NCBI GenBank assembly: GCA_002224055.1
Contig: AZLU01000124.1
Location: 56,584 to 120,583, forward strand
From: Pezizomycotina sp. ARF18
Taxonomy: Eukaryota > Ascomycota
Direction of reading: 5' to 3'
DNA length: 64,000 nucleotides
Below are positions 20,600-34,484 of the stretch, piece by piece (the stretch's first letter is position 1; each line of letters begins with the position of its first letter). The notes beneath the pieces were generated by a model that searched no databases, was not told where the DNA came from, and saw only the letters and a list, made by a program, of their open reading frames with translations. A program made the position numbers and the translations under genes.

Positions 20600-22823
20600 G
20601 GTTTTGTCTGATAGAAAAGAATATGACGACTTCAAGTCTGTACAAGGAATCTAAATGAGTGAAAGTGTAAAACTATTTGAGAAACTTATATATAGAGAAT
20701 GTATAAATACTATGAAGAAAGGAATGTGATAATGAGTATGATATGGTGAACAAAAAAAATAAAATCCTCCATGAAGGCAAGATCGCGAGGTATATATAAT
20801 CCTCATGCCATACATCCACCAAGCGAAGAAAACAATAATGAATAATGAAATCATTGACAGCTAGGCGCTCTTGGACCACTCGCTCTGACAACAACCTTGC
20901 AGTTGTTGGATGTATTACCAAACTGACGGACACGTCTTTCCGCGCTTTTTCATAAGGAATATCTGCATGATCCAACCTCTCATCTGTCAACGGTATATGC
21001 CACAGGGCTGGCAATCATCAATTTTATGAGTTTAATTCCTGGGCTCACGTGTCCGAGGCCAATGAGTGTGACTTTCCACCTTGGCAAGGGTTTAAAGCCG
21101 TTCCCCTTCCGCCGGGTCTTCTAGAAGCCTGAGGGCTCAATTTCCGAAAAAAAAAAAAATCCCTCACTTTTGGGTGTTTTGGTGTTGTACAGCTCGTCTT
21201 ATATCCTGTCATCTTTGGTTCAGCAATATGGGTTTCTCCGAAGCGAGCAGACGATGATCGTGATGAGATTTTCATAGATTGGAAGATCGGATTAGAAATC
21301 TAGATGGCCTTCTTGATATTATGGTAGAATCTTCTCGCGAGGCACTGTAACCTTGTAGATGGTAATCTCCTTAGACGAGTGAACCAGTGAACCATGCGTC
21401 TTCGAGTTCGTGCCTTGGACCTGAAAACAGACCTGAAAAGGCATCAGCAATTCTAACAACTTGTCACTGTTTCAGGCATTCCTGCGCGAAAGGACTCTTG
21501 GCACGGGTTTCCTGTAAAATTTCGGACCTCTCGCTTGGATAAGGAAGATTTGACGTAGATGGTCGCAACAAGTTCCCCATCGGGAGCGGAGGCCGATAAG
21601 GGAGATTTGATAATAAGAGCAAAATGACAGCCCATATGTATAGTCGCAAAGGAGCTCGAGCCTGCGTGGGAAGAATCTTATCTGTATTCATCTCAAGTTA
21701 TTCGAAAGATTGTTGTTGAAGAGGGATAATTTGCTTGGACCCCTACAATAAGAATATCTATACTCATTGGTATTCAGATATATGAACTTAATAGCTCCAT
21801 TAGCGGAATTTCACTGCAAGAAGCTATGGCATAACCTGAAGTCCAGTTGCACTCACAGTCATTACGTAGAACGCAATGCTTTTTATCGTCTAACAAGTCC
21901 GTTCATTCGATGATAACGATCACTGTTTAGATAACCAGATACGAGAAGTCAAAACCTTAGTAAGGACCCATGCGCGTACACCATCCCTCGAGCAATGTTT
22001 CCAGTGTAAACACGCATATCCAGAGCCATTATATCTTTTAGTCTTTAGCACTTCTACAATCCTCCATCTTCTTTTTCCTTCAACCTTTTTTTTCTGTCTG
22101 GACCGACGATGAATTTAGAGGATCCACTATTTGGATGGTAGTAAGCAGAAGGGCCCTTACACGACTTCTATCAGCGATAATGCCCAGCGGCGTTTCCCAC
22201 CGACCAACTTTTCTTGTAATGAGACTCGTATAGGGCCTAGGAAATCGACAGTAGGCATGTATCTGGCCACTCCCATGAGTAAATAAACAAGTAGAGTACA
22301 AACTACGCGAGGTTTCATTCACGTCAGGTCTTCGAGTTCATCCCTATTGCAATAGTACTGTAAACAAAAGGTGAGTAGCTGAATTGGAACACAACGAGAG
22401 TATATGAATGGATCTCACTGCCAAGAATACTAATCATCATCATTCTCTTGTTCGCAGAGGGTTAGATAGGTGCATACGCTACGTTTAAAATAGATTAAAA
22501 GGCCCACCTGCAATCTATATCTGCATATCAGCCGTGCTTCGGCGTTCCCGCTAAACGCATCTTCTGGGATGTTTTAGCGCAATGGTTGGTTCTGTCGTGT
22601 TTCATTCACAACCTCCAAATCAGCTACGCCGCTCCCTTTTATGCACTATCGCCAAGCAGGGCTGCAGGTTTAGGCCCAGTTTTATAATAGGCAAACGGCA
22701 TGCTTACATCAATTTAAACAAGTCTAAGCCGAAGTGATAAAAGATGTTTCCTCGCATACAAATCATGGCGGCTCTACAACAAGCCAGCAGCAAATGTTTC
22801 CGTCTCAAGTTAAATATATAAGG
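20600..22823. other. Intergenic
   Basis: No supported gene in about 2.2 kb between divergent genes. A TATA-like TATATATA/ TATATAGAG stretch near 20688-20697 lies about 90 bases upstream of the TRI14-like start on the minus strand. The remaining frames are short and overlap on both strands. Confidence 0.45.
22812..22823 (+). promoter_or_regulatory. Candidate TATA box
   Basis: AAATATATAAGG lies about 105 bases upstream of the preferred ATG (22924) of the membrane-protein gene, a plausible distance for a fungal promoter with an intervening 5' UTR. Confidence 0.35.
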
Positions 22824-22923
22824 CTTGTGTAGCTCCCTATGCACTGTTAAACATGCCGATGAGAATCCATCTTTCTTGTATTTTTCCTCAAGTTTTCATT
22901 TCCCCGCGTTATATTATCTACTC

Positions 22924-24742
22924 ATGGAGAGAAGGGACGAGGAGTTATGCCAGCTCCATAGCGGCACGTCCTCAAAATTAGACGAGGCAGTTCTTGGGCT
23001 TAAACTCAAGCCCCCGTATAGGAGGCTAGTTGATAGATTACTCGAAGTTAGCTTGATAATTCCAGGGCTACTATTTCTAGCGTTCGGAATTTATTGTATC
23101 ATACTGAACAATAAACCGGTGGACGATGACTCTTGGGCAGACATTTGCTTACAGCCGCTAATCTCGTAAGTCGCAACAATACAATCGGTGCCATTGCTAC
23201 AGAGCTTAGACTTTTTTTTATTGTTACCTTGTTTGAGTGAACTGCTGATATGACCGACAGGTCCTACAATATTTCCTATTTGCTTCGCTGCCGTAATCGG
23301 AGTACAACTACGGGAATTGCCAGATGGAGATTACAGGAAGGTGAAAAAGCTCGCCGTAATTGAGCGTCTACAGGCGAGCTCCTCTCTAGTTAATACTGGA
23401 CATCAGCATAAGCTTCGCCGCGCAACATTTCTGGGTTCAGTTTTACTATTCACTTGGGCCCTTTCTCCACTTGGAGGCCAAGCGTCCCTTCGACTCCTAC
23501 ATATTTCAAAGTCCGGAACGCCATCAACTCGCCCGGTATGGTACATGAAAGGCAACACAAGCTCCGACTTCGACTCGACATCCGCGCGCGAGAACCAACG
23601 TCTCCCCGTAAACTCGCTGTTCGTATCATCTCTCATTCAGCCGTCTAGCATCCAGAAAGCGCACCAAGATACTGCGGGGAACGTCAAGATTCCTTTTCTT
23701 CATCTACTCCCAAATTACGTTGCGAACTCTTCCGCCTGGGTAGAAGTCCCCGATAACTCACGGATACTGCGTTCTCATCCCTCCTAGGCGTTCCGGTCGT
23801 AAACGTCGACAGCAACAACGACGTTCAGAGCGAGTTCATCATGGAGTCGCCGTATATGTATCTCAGTGTCCCTTGATAGACAGGCTTGGTGCTGAGTCTC
23901 GCAAAACGCCTTTCCTTGACCAATACCTCAATGTATCCAGTCCCTGGGAAAGAAAATCGACAGATTTCCTGATAACTCCGAGCTCCCTCCAGAAGCCTGT
24001 GAACGCGAACCTGTCAAATTACATACCCGAAACCCATCTCGACAACGATTTATTCTACGATGCCCAAGCCGGACACGCTCACCTTGCCAACCTCAGCTTC
24101 TGGTTTTGGTACTCGAACACTAACTTCGCCTGCGCGCTTAATCTCGCCTTCGTGGAAGCACAGATTGCATGTCAGGGACGAGACTGCGCTGCCACCGCCC
24201 TTCGGCCGTCTACTATATCGCACAGGGTAAATGAGGAAGGATACACGTACTTCTACCGCGACCTTTGGCTAGCGAGTTTCCTTTCGATTCCTAAACAGCG
24301 TTACCGGCACCGGCGCTAGTAGCAGTAGGCTTTCACTATTGGAAGCCTACCTCGTCGACGACGATAACACGATCGCGACCGTCAAAAACCCGAATAACCT
24401 GAATTTTGTGCTCAATGTCACCAGGTACGCGTTCGAGCAGAGGACCTCTACACTTCTGACACGTTCTGGCGCGCATCCCAAGGAACGCAATACCTCACCG
24501 GTAAACCGCCCAGTATCGCAAACGTAACGGATCCAGGTTTCCAGTTGAACAGTCAAGCTAGTGGTAGCCAGTTCTCCCCGGCGCGAACCATGGCAAAAAT
24601 AAACATTTTCACGGATCGGTATCAATGTAATATTGTTTGGGCTGCTATATTGATCGCTTGTTCGTTGGTCATGGTCGTAGCCGCGTGCGCTAGGATTGTG
24701 CTTGGGTATTGTGTTGGACGCCGGATATTCTGGGCTATGTGA
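22924..24742 (+). CDS. Fungal multi-pass membrane protein of unknown function
   Basis: The start at 22924 (MERRDEELCQLHSG) precedes a transmembrane helix (SLIIPGLLFLAFGIYCIIL). An intron begins GTAAGTCGC at 23168 and ends ...CGACAG at 23260; exon 2 opens with a second hydrophobic segment (FPICFAAVIGVQ) and a third (SVLLFTWALSPLGGQASLRLL). The phrase SPLGGQ(A/S)SLR is familiar from a common ascomycete family of uncharacterised plasma-membrane proteins. A long extracytoplasmic portion follows (NVSSPWERKS, FWFWYSNTNFACALNLAF, EAQIACQGRDC) with N-glycosylation sites and paired Cys, and a final transmembrane helix (IVWAAILIACSLVMVVAACARIVL) before a short cytosolic tail ending FWAM. At least five frame changes interrupt it. 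Function unknown. Confidence 0.6.
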
Positions 24743-25768
24743 CAACCTGACGTTCGATAATCCCTATTGTTCTCTTCCTGTGAACCCGAATTCTCGCTTG
24801 ATGGGATGAGAGGGCTAGACTACTAGGCGATCGGAGAGTACGGCTGACGGACGTTGGCACAGGGGAGCTAGGCCATCTTTCTGTCTCCTGGGCGAGCAGG
24901 AAGCATGTCAGCTCCCCGCTGGATACGGGGAAACGTTATATCTAGAATTCTTACTTCCCCTACTGTTTGGAAAAGCGGTGGGCAGACGACGTCTTTTGAA
25001 GATTGACGACCTCAGCAGACTAACGTTCGTCAATATGAATTTGACAGCATGTGGTTTTGTTGGTGTAAATTTATTATCTATTTATCTTAGTTTTTGTCTT
25101 TTTTAACTTAAGCCTTCGAGCATGAACGAACAGCGATAAATGCTTGTTTACATAAGGTACGTAATCTGGACGAATAGAAATAGTATTGATAGTGAATGGG
25201 TACTCATGGAGGCCGACTTGAAGGGGATCTAACCCCGCTTGTAACACGTAGCACGTCTTGCCACATCACACCTACAGTACTACTCGGTATCGGTTGTAGC
25301 AACATCGTAACTACGAACGTTTCCTTGCTCTCAAAACGTGAATTCTATTATACACAGGCACTAATGGATTAAGCAATTTGCTATTCTCCCGACGAAATCG
25401 ACTTGCGTCGACACCGGGTATATATGTTTATGACAGATGCAGCGCGCATGTTAAGCGCCGAGTAAATTGGTGTCAGCCTTGTGATTCCCTTGCTTTGCTG
25501 TCTTCCCCCTGTTGCGAGGCTTTGAGAAGTCGGTTGTTTCCCTCCAAGTCCTAGTTATATAACTTGTGGAAATATCGTTGTTTCTCACTACGATTGCCCT
25601 CAGTTTACAATACGATTCCGTCGCCTTTTCACAAATCGATTTATTATACTACGAGGGCCAGTAATCGAGATGCGTTATCGTGAGACGGTTACGACGGTGT
25701 CGCCATTGATGTTTATCCCCGAGAGCGGAGCAAGGCTGTAAAAGATATCCGCAGAGAGATGAAAAAGC
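24743..25768. other. Intergenic
   Basis: About 1 kb without a supported gene between two genes on the same strand; it should contain the 3' end of the membrane-protein gene and the promoter of the 2EXR gene. Confidence 0.5.
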
Positions 25769-26499
25769 ATGTCCCGGAGCCCTAAACCCAACGGGCAGAA
25801 ATGCTTATTTTTCGCGATGTTGCCGGCGGAAATCCGAAGGAAGATCTACAGTCTTTCCCTGGTAGAGCTCCCAACAGCAGACGGCGAGGAAACTGGATCG
25901 TGGTGATAACTATGAAGACTCGCCGCCATGGCCTGCGCTCCTCGACTCGGTGTCCCTGCTACACGTTTGCCGAAGGATGTATCTGGAGGCGACCGAGGTC
26001 CTCTACTCCGAAAAAAAGTTTAACGTCGCCATTATCGAAGCCTCGATGTTTTTCGCGCGGATCGGACGGCGGAACGCCGGCTTCATACGGGAGGTCAGGA
26101 TGAGAGTATGGCCCGAGTCCGGTAAACGTACCCTTAGCAATCCTGCGCGGAGCACCAGCCAAACATAATCCGGATTGGCTCAGCGCGGTACGCTTTATTG
26201 TCCGAACGTCCGGCGAGTTGTCATCGATCTACGAACAGGCATACTATCCCAGCGGCATGATGAATCGGAGGTGAGAAGGACCATTCAAGTTGCCTCCGTG
26301 TTTGACCGATGATAGCGTTTTTGAGATGTATATACTCCGTTGGAGATTACTACCAACTTACAGGATCTTCGACATTCAAGCGCCATACTGGCTTTTCGGA
26401 ACTCGGGTGTACAAGAATCTGCGCGATCAGGTTTTCGCGATTTCTGAGAGTGATCCTGGCTACCGAGCACAGAGGTCAACAGCCATCCTATTGGTTTAA
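25769..26499 (+). CDS. 2EXR / F-box-like domain protein, N-terminal part
   Basis: The ATG at 25769 opens MSRSPKPNGQKCLFF followed by MLPAEIRRKIYSLSL, the hallmark F-box-like helix of the fungal 2EXR family (F..LPxEIRxxIY). One frame change at about 25910 leads to DSVSLLHVCRRMYLEATEVLYSEKKFNV, the second conserved block (LLxVCRxxxxEAxxxLY), and FFARIGRRNAGFIREVRM, the third. DWLSAVRFIVRTSGELSS and FEMYILRWRLLPTYRIFDI follow in other frames and may be later exons. Members are common, rapidly evolving and mostly uncharacterised in ascomycetes; the F-box-like helix suggests binding to another protein, possibly in ubiquitin ligation, but that is inference. Confidence 0.6.
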
Positions 26500-26969
26500 C
26501 AGCCTGACCTCTGGCACAGAACATGCGTAAGTCTTGGATTCCCAATTCGAGTCGTGAATGCTTTTAGGACGACTGAATACCCCGAGTTAGTTGATTCAAT
26601 GAGAAGAAAGCTAACGTTAAAGGGTCAGATGTAGCCCATCTGCCGCGGCCTACTTTTAACGAAGAGAGGAGCCTAAATGAAGCTGCCCCTAAGATATCTT
26701 CTGTATCGTTATTGGACTTTCAACCCCGATACTTCGCCGAATCTTCTCGATATTATCGAGCCTAATGGTGGCTTCTGGCCTTTCCAGCTCGACGAACTAC
26801 CATATGCCATCTGAACTTCGCGGCATCCCATGGACCCCGTGACCAAGCTTACCGTCGGAATCGGCAAATGCGGTACCATTGCAACTTTAAAGGGATGAAC
26901 TGGGCGTGTACAAGCCAACGAACCAATGTCCATCTTCCAGCACATATCCTATTAGCTCCGATACGTGGA

Positions 26970-27794
26970 TAAAATGAACTCTTCCCAGGAACCCAATTCA
27001 GATTTCTTCTCCCACTAGGCTCCACTTTGCCAGAAAATGCGGGAGGAAGTGTCCGCCTACCTCAACGACCCGGACGTCAAAAAATCGCATCAGTTTCGCC
27101 TTCAGATCGCCAAGCTCTGCCATCAAGTTCATCGAACGAACGCGGGTCATGGGGGACCAGGACTTGGGCGCTATGCCTCCCGCACTATCCCGGAGAAGTG
27201 CCGTACCAAGCTTAGAATACCGATAACGAATGTATCGATCCGCCTCTGCCCCGATAGTTACGAAAGTTCGTCTAACCAAGAATTATCTCTCGCTGTATAC
27301 GACACCTACGTCTCGCTTTGTCATTCTTCCTAGCGCTGGACGGACTGCAGGGCCTAGAAGTTGTGGTCCACCCGAACTGTGTTCCCTTCTATATTTCCTC
27401 GGACGGAGGCTACTGAGGCTCGCATCCTTAGCAAAACCCAGAGGCCACCATGACAGCGATAGCAGCTGCCAGGGCTGCTCATACGGCGGAAAACTCAATT
27501 GTCGCCCAAGAAGGTGGGAATTGTTTCTCTATCCCTCGCGGCCTCCACTTGAAGCTTCAAACGCCATTCGTCAAAGTAGACCTTTCAGATATTCGCGTCG
27601 TCTCCCTGCCGTATTTGGAGGTGGCGGGATTCGAGAGGAGGGATATATCCTGGATGCTACGACAAACAATCAACGCACCATTCGGATTCGACGGACTTCG
27701 GTGGAAGAAATTTGACGGTGTTTGGGAAGTAGAATCCAAGGAGAGCACCAGCTCGTCAGGGTCGATGCGAAAGAAGGCGAGCTTGAAGCACTGA
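26970..27794 (+). CDS. Hypothetical protein, possibly the C-terminal part of the 2EXR gene
   Basis: Plus-strand frames with coding-like composition: REEVSAYLNDPDVKKSHQF, then LGVVVHPNCV-like (GLEVVVHPNCVPFYISSDGG) and a longer one ending near 27794 (HTAENSIVAQEGGNCFSIP, KVDLSDIRVVSLPYLEVAG, FGFDGLRWKKFDGVWEVES). They lie in at least two frames. Same strand and only about 0.5 kb from the 2EXR gene, so one longer gene is as likely as two. No family recognised. Confidence 0.35.
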
Positions 27795-29200
27795 CCAAAA
27801 TAATGATTCAGTGAAACACAGGTCGAGCATTTATAGACGGGAGGTTCCTGGGAAGTCCTTTCTTGCACTTTGAGCTAATGATCACTGGTACGTAGAAGAT
27901 AGGATTAGCGGTCCTAGAAATCACCTCTTTACGCGTAACTAGAATCAAAGGGGAATTCTGAGCCTTGCTCGAACCCCCGTTGATCGCCATACTATGAATT
28001 TCAAGAAAACCCAGTTTTCTGGTTTCCAGGTTTTGAGTTTTTCTTTCTGGAACTATGTCGACAATAACGCGCGAGAACAGAACCGCTTTAGAGATTTAAG
28101 TAACCAGGTACTGAATGGCTATGGGAAACATTATCCGTCAGCTCGGCGTCTCACTCGTTGACTGAAGATCAGGATCGATAGAACGTTTCATCATAAACCT
28201 CAAAGGAAATAGTAATATTTGTATAACTAAAGCGAAAAGAATATAATTGTTTACCTGCATGTTGATCCTGGAGTTATACTGGACTGTGATATCATCAAAG
28301 GCTGGGATTAAGGCTTTGTATAACCACTGCAAGGTATACTAGTCGGTTCCGAAGACATCACATGTGAATTGTGCATCAAGGAATAAAACCCAAGTAGATG
28401 GAACTTGGCATTGTAATTCAAAGCTCTATGAATGTTTTGACAAATAATAAGATCTCTGTCTGACATCGCCACTATTCCGATCCTCACTGCGGATCCGATT
28501 CATTGGCTCGCTCTAGGTGGTGGTGGAATGGCGAGTCATGAGCCCCAAACCTTGCCCTTTTAAACCAGAATCTTACGTTTCCATTGGGATAAGATTTACA
28601 TCGCCAGGCCGTATCTCGAACAAACGACGATATATACAAAAGATTCCCAGTTTTATCGGAAGCTCCAATCGCAAGGCACAAAGAGTAGAAGCGGAAAAAC
28701 TTTCGTAGACGAGGTAATAAGCCTATGTACGTAGTATACCAATAGAGCCCTAGAGTCTTCTCCATTGAGGCTTTCAGTGTACCTTGATTAGCCCTTCAAG
28801 CCAGGTTTCTCCATTAGCTACGGAACAGGGGCAGGAAAGAGCGAAGATGGCGGAGATTTTTATATTTCATCATATATAGGTATATATTTACACTCTTTCC
28901 TTTTATTAGAACGAAGTGGGTCCTAGCCAAATCTAAACCAAGTTTATCTTCAACATTGGGATGTTTTGAATCCCTCAAAATGTAAAGCTCCCCACGATCG
29001 CGAGCGAAGTCCTTAGTTATGCTCGAGCTGTATTATAACCCATTCAGAAGCAATTGAAACCCAAAGTCGATCTGTCTCACTATTACGTTAGGTATAATGC
29101 CCGGCCGCAAAGACCCCACGGATGCCAGAGAGCACCTACGTTTAATGAGAAGTCATGAAATGGCAGTATTAGGTCAGTAGAGTCAGTCCCAATATTTCAT
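27795..29200. other. Intergenic
   Basis: No supported gene in about 1.4 kb; only short overlapping frames on both strands. TATATATAGGTATATAT at about 28870-28886 is a TATA-like stretch some 320 bases before the kelch-gene start region. Confidence 0.45.
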
Positions 29201-30834
29201 GTGGAAACGCTAAAATCCGTCCATCAAGGTGATTATCTGTTGTCGACGCCGAAGCTATACAACGATCTTTCCAACTCCTCAACTGCCTCTTCGCTACCTA
29301 AGAATGTCAATAGCACAGGATGGATACCAAGTAAACAGTCCGACAGAATGCCTTTGAACTCTATTAATGCATCGTTTTCTACCTTCTCCAAACACGCAGA
29401 TTCCAACCTTTACGCCATCGACCTCACCGACTCCCTCTCATCATTATCCTACGCATCCTCCACGACGAATAACTCCCCACTCCAAGAACTCGAAACCCAA
29501 CGTGACATCCGGCGCTCTCGTAACGATGTGTCCGGATCATACGTCTTCCACATGGCAGGGCTGAACAACCCGAGCATCGCCCCCGGTCACTTCTGGCAGT
29601 ACGACCTCGGAACGAACCTATTCCACGCCTTCCTCCAAGCTCCAACTCGACAATCCAAGCAATGACGGCGCCGCTACGGCATCGCAGTCGACGAACCACG
29701 CATACTATCACGGTGGGATACAGTTCAACGGATCGTTAGCGATGCATTGAGAGTTATAGATATGGATACCGGCGTCGGGAATATGTTACCGAATCCGATC
29801 CAGTGAGCGGGAGCACGCTCGTCTGGTTGCCGTATGGCGACGAAGGTATTTTAGTTAGCATCGGCGGCACCGACGGCAAGGGTAATGGTCGGACTATGGA
29901 GAGCGTTAGTATTTTCGACATCGAGGGTGGGAAGTGGTACACTCAGAACACCACGGCAGGCGGTTCCGACGGCTTACCAAATGCGAGGAAGAGGTCTGCG
30001 CAGTTACACCGAGGATTACAGCGGACGGCAAAAAAGCGAATGACAAATCGTTCGAGATGTAATTCGTGGCGGTACTGGGTTGGTAGCAGCGACGGAGCAC
30101 TACGACGACGTTTGGGCGTTATCACTGCCGTCTTTTTCGTGATACGTATTACGCCGGCAGCAAGGGATCGAATCCCGCCCAGTCGAGTACAATAAACATG
30201 CGCGCTCGTTCACGACACTACATGACGTGGCTGGAAACGGCACCCGACGACGACGCAAGCTCCTGGATTCTTCGACATTACAAATCCGCAGTCCTAACAC
30301 ACCATCAAGCCAGAAAAGCAAAAGCAAGAGAGTTCAGGTAGTTCTTCAGTCTACGATTCCAGTAAGAAGACGTATTCCGTGCCCTTGATCACGCAGCCGC
30401 AATTAAGGTAAGGCCTCCCCCGCAGCAGCTGGGCGGACGGCTCGATACTGCTTCAGCAAGAGAGTCGGCAACTCTCATCCGGCCAGACACACCGGCCAAA
30501 CGAAGCCACCTAAGCCCCGAGTCCTCGCCGCGTCATCATCAGCAGCCTTCTCAAATCATCCTCCTAATTCGGAACGCGGTGGTTCCTGCGCTCCTCAAGA
30601 AGCTTCGACGGCGCGCGAAGCGTTGCACTTTTCCCGCGCTGCCGCCCCCGCCGAAGCAGTGGGTAGTGATAGCAACTACCAGGAATCGGGGGCCAGTCGG
30701 TGTCGGAGTTGGAGAGTAGCGAAGGAAGTCCCTCGAAGACGGCATACGCCGAGCCCATGTATATGGCACCAATGGAATTACGGCGACGCCGATTAGGGCT
30801 CACAAGCCTTAGGTTTGATGTCCCCATTGAGATT
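29201..30834 (+). CDS. Kelch-type beta-propeller protein
   Basis: Pieces read NSTGWIPSK, NLYAIDLTDSLSS, IAPGHFWQYDLGTNLFHAF, VIDMDTGVG, LVWLPYGDEGILVSIGGTDG, VSIFDIEGGKWYTQNTTAG, GLPNARKR, and VGGTGLVAATEHYDDVWAL-like sequence near 30080-30130. The pattern (GGxxxG, then a YD or FD, then W about 12 residues on) is that of kelch blades in the fungal kelch-plus-membrane proteins. A Pro/Ser/Arg-rich C-terminus ends with AEPMYMAPMELR and a stop near 30834. No transmembrane helix could be placed because the frame changes repeatedly (five or more). The true start may lie in an earlier exon: no signal peptide is evident at 29201. Role inferred: surface or cytosolic protein-binding scaffold. Confidence 0.6.
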
Positions 30835-33800
30835 TTCTAGCCGTTAAGCACCTCAAGATTAGATTTTTCGATCGCCGATCCCGATTAAATCAGGGGGCGG
30901 GAAAGGCGCACTCTTGTTACCCCACATCTCGGGCAGGAACGGGATTAAGCGAAAAACCTTATATCGGCTCGAATCCCCAGAATATTTCTCGATAGGAAAG
31001 CGCCGGAAGGTCTATTTATCCAAGGAGACTCCTCCTATAAATCAACCACGATGATCCTGTTTAGTAGTAGATATGCGCTTCCTTGTCACGGCGTACAGCA
31101 ACGCCGAGAGAAAGAGAGCATTTGGTATCATAACTTTCATGTATAAAAGCTCTAAATGATAGGAGCTCTGTTTAGAAATCAACATAATACCACTGTGCCT
31201 TCATTCAATTAACCGCCGCACGGTATTCTTGCGTCACTATATTCTTCCTGTAATCGTGTACACCTCGTCAGGATGAGATATCGTGCCTCGGAGTCCAATT
31301 CGGATTCTACTCAGAGAGCTCTTTGTTACTGATGAACAATATTCTCTGGACTTAAGATCACCAAGCAACTCAATCAGCGCTAATCTACGCTTGATGATAA
31401 GAATAAAATATGCCCGCTTGCATGATCATACTCACCAGTCCACCTACGAGTATAACTCCCTCTAGCATATCTCCATGCTTCCCCGCTTTTAGCCATAAGT
31501 CGTATTATGTATATAGAAGTACCTACATGTATCTCTTTAAGCTGAGGACGAATTGCGTCTATCCCGGAGATGGTTCATCGAGTAATTGCTCACTTCTTTA
31601 TCCGGATATCCTTTCAGCACAAAAGTATGACCATCAGGAGAGATTCCACGTGGACATCGCCCCTTCCCCCCCCAAAGGCTATGGCCAAAATGATGAAACG
31701 CTTGTGTAAACTAGCCCTGAACCTCATAACGGAGTGATCACCGGTTTTCCCGGAGGAGAAACCGGTCCGTCGCGAAAAGATTCCCATGAGCCTGGATTCG
31801 AGAGGCCCTTTGCAATGTGGTTGCGTTTCGAACGCTTACGCTTGTCCATTTGCACTCTTCCCTAAAATAGTCAATTCTGTCCGAGCTCTCCGAAGGGAAT
31901 CTCATTCAGCTTTCCAACTCCGCCAAAAACATTATAAAAGCCTCAAAGGAATAAAACCACGATAACCCCCGTTATTCTTTGTATGTAGAATCTATTTTTA
32001 TCAACAGTCGAAAAGAAAAAGATAAAAACTTACCGGTTGTGACAGGATGGCTGTTTGTCTCGGATATTACCAGGCTCAGCCCTACGGTACGTTACAGAAA
32101 TCATAGGGTTGATCCTTGAGCTGACATAAAAAATTCAACCTTGAAACTCTAGGCAAAGACTACTGAAAAAAAAAGTCTATCATACCATCGTCAGAGATGT
32201 CATTTACCCGAAGAAGAGATAGACGGGAGTATTTTCATTCTAGAAGCTTGATATGAACAGGGACATGGCTGTGCTAGGCGATGAGACATCGTCCTTTAAG
32301 TTCGAATTGCTCAACGGAACCGACCGAGATTCGCGGAATACAGGTTATGGTCGTATAGGACCTTCGGCAAAGTATCCGATTGATGAGGCATTAACTGATC
32401 ACATGGATGTTGACTGAAGTTGAGTGCCCTCTTGCAAGAGATATATTAACGAGGAATTTTTTCTTGAAGTAGAATTGCGGGGCAGAGCGTACCAGGGACA
32501 GGCCAGACAAGGACCACTGTCGGTTCCCGTCTTGGTATTCCAGGATCATATACTTAGGGGATCGATATATGTTTATGCATTGTTGTGTTTCTTCAGCCTT
32601 AGCTGCTCTACTTAAAAAGTTTCAACTGCTGAGCTTTACCTAAAGCTCAGGCCTCATGAGCAACCGCAACTGTTGGAGCGCGTTCCTACCAGTCCGATCA
32701 TCGCTTAAGAGCCAGAGGAGAGCGGCAATACTTTTAACGCCAGCCTCACCGTTTTATGCTATTTGTAATGCTACAGTATCTAGCGTTTGTCCAGGGTTAT
32801 GTATAACGGCTGAATGAAGGACTTTTTACAACCTTGACAATATTGTCAATGATGCCTCCGCAATTGAACGCTGTAAACCTTGATTGCTCCAAGTCGTTAA
32901 TAGCCCATTGCACAGCCATATATAGTAAACGTGCGGGCACAAAACGGATGCGGTGGTGTCGAAGCAAGCAGTGTTGAAGAAAACAAGCGTCCAGCCCTAC
33001 GCAGACCAGTACCGCTACGTAGACTGGTACCGCATCTCCACCTATTAGCTATAAATGGTTCAGCAGATCGACAATCGGCTCTTGTCAAATGCTCATCGTA
33101 GGGCTGCAGAACCTAGGATTCTAAACTGCGCCTCTACCAGAATATCTCAGTACCACCTCGTCAGCAGAAAAGCCGCAGTAAAATAGTTTCTGGTATATTT
33201 AGTACACGAGAAAACGTAACTTCAGCATTGCAAATTGCAAGCCTCCTCGACCCATACAGTTCCTCACCTTGAACATCAGTCTTCCACGAGGCCTAGGGTT
33301 ACGGAGAATAACTGAACTTCCCCTACAAATTATATTCGCGAAATATGCCTTTATAGCCGAGAATTGAACATATGCTTCACCATATCCTCTCTGTTTAACA
33401 ATGAACCAGTCACTGAGAATTGGATCATATCGGCTGCGTGCACGTTCTCCACATTATCAATTATAGAAAATCATGCCAGATTGTCTATCGCAGTTTTTTC
33501 CAAGTCCTCGCGTGAATCTTTTCGCTCGTTCGGAATATAACACGCGGAATTGCTATCGCTATGCTTTCCGACTGGAAATCTCTTAAAGGAAAGGACCTGA
33601 TTTACATTATACATACGCAGGTAAATACATCCCAAGAAGAATCCTTTCGTGCATTTGATCTACCCGTGCATTATAAACAAAGAAAAAACACAGGTGACAA
33701 TTTTTTGTTCTCAGTGAAACAAAACAACAAGCCTGAAAACTTGAATCATTATGTGTCCACAACGCATGAATTTGATTCCTCTAGAACTTCTTCTGCGCTA

Positions 33801-34484
33801 TTACTTACATTATACGACAGTGACTTAGAACTTACACAAGAATTCCGTTGAGGAGAGACGTACTAATTTATCCATTGTTCATGCGTATGTCGATCCGCCG
33901 ACCCTGAACGAAAGTTGGGAAGGAAAACTCGGCGTACCCGTCCGGATAAGTCTCAATCTGCCGCGAATCACGAGAAGCAAAGGAGAAAGGAAATTACGGA
34001 GGATCAACTCGAAATGTTACATCGATTAACTGAGTGTTATTCTAATACACAATACAATACGCATTCACATCAAGTTACGAGAGAGCTTTTTATAGAAATT
34101 TTCTTTGTTAATGTTGTTATTTGGAGAAAAATGTCTTTTCTCTTTGAATTTCAAAATTCGCATTTGTACTCCTGTATCCTATAATAAAAAGAACTAAATG
34201 CATACAAAAGATATCTGTTCTTAATGGTAAATGTAAAATTGGTAACGAAAATGAGTGAAAGAAAGAAGAACGAATATGTGAAAAGATAGGTTTTTTGTAT
34301 GGTTAAAGGGATGTGTACAATATGCAAAACGCAGACGATGATGTGAACGAAAAAGAACGAACCAAAAGGAAACTCGTAAGCTCAGGCTAATTAGGGTAAA
34401 AGTAGTACGTGAGATATGCTCCGGAAAAGTACAACGGAAAATGAACAATGAAACGATCTTTTTTATAGTGTTTATGAGACTTTT
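30835..34484. other. Gene-poor stretch, 3.6 kb
   Basis: No frame with a recognisable domain. The longest, 33561-33851 (+), has an ordinary hydrophilic composition, no signal peptide and no visible homologue. AT content rises toward 34000-34450. Possible decayed genes or non-coding RNA cannot be judged from sequence alone. Confidence 0.45.

Noticed and set aside
30150-30185. Possible tRNA T-arm (GGATCGAATCCCGCC)
   Set aside because: No cloverleaf could be built around it and it lies inside the kelch gene.
33561-34184. Two adjacent plus-strand frames as a small gene
   Set aside because: Ordinary hydrophilic composition, no domain, no signal peptide, and no splice signals joining them; kept as intergenic.
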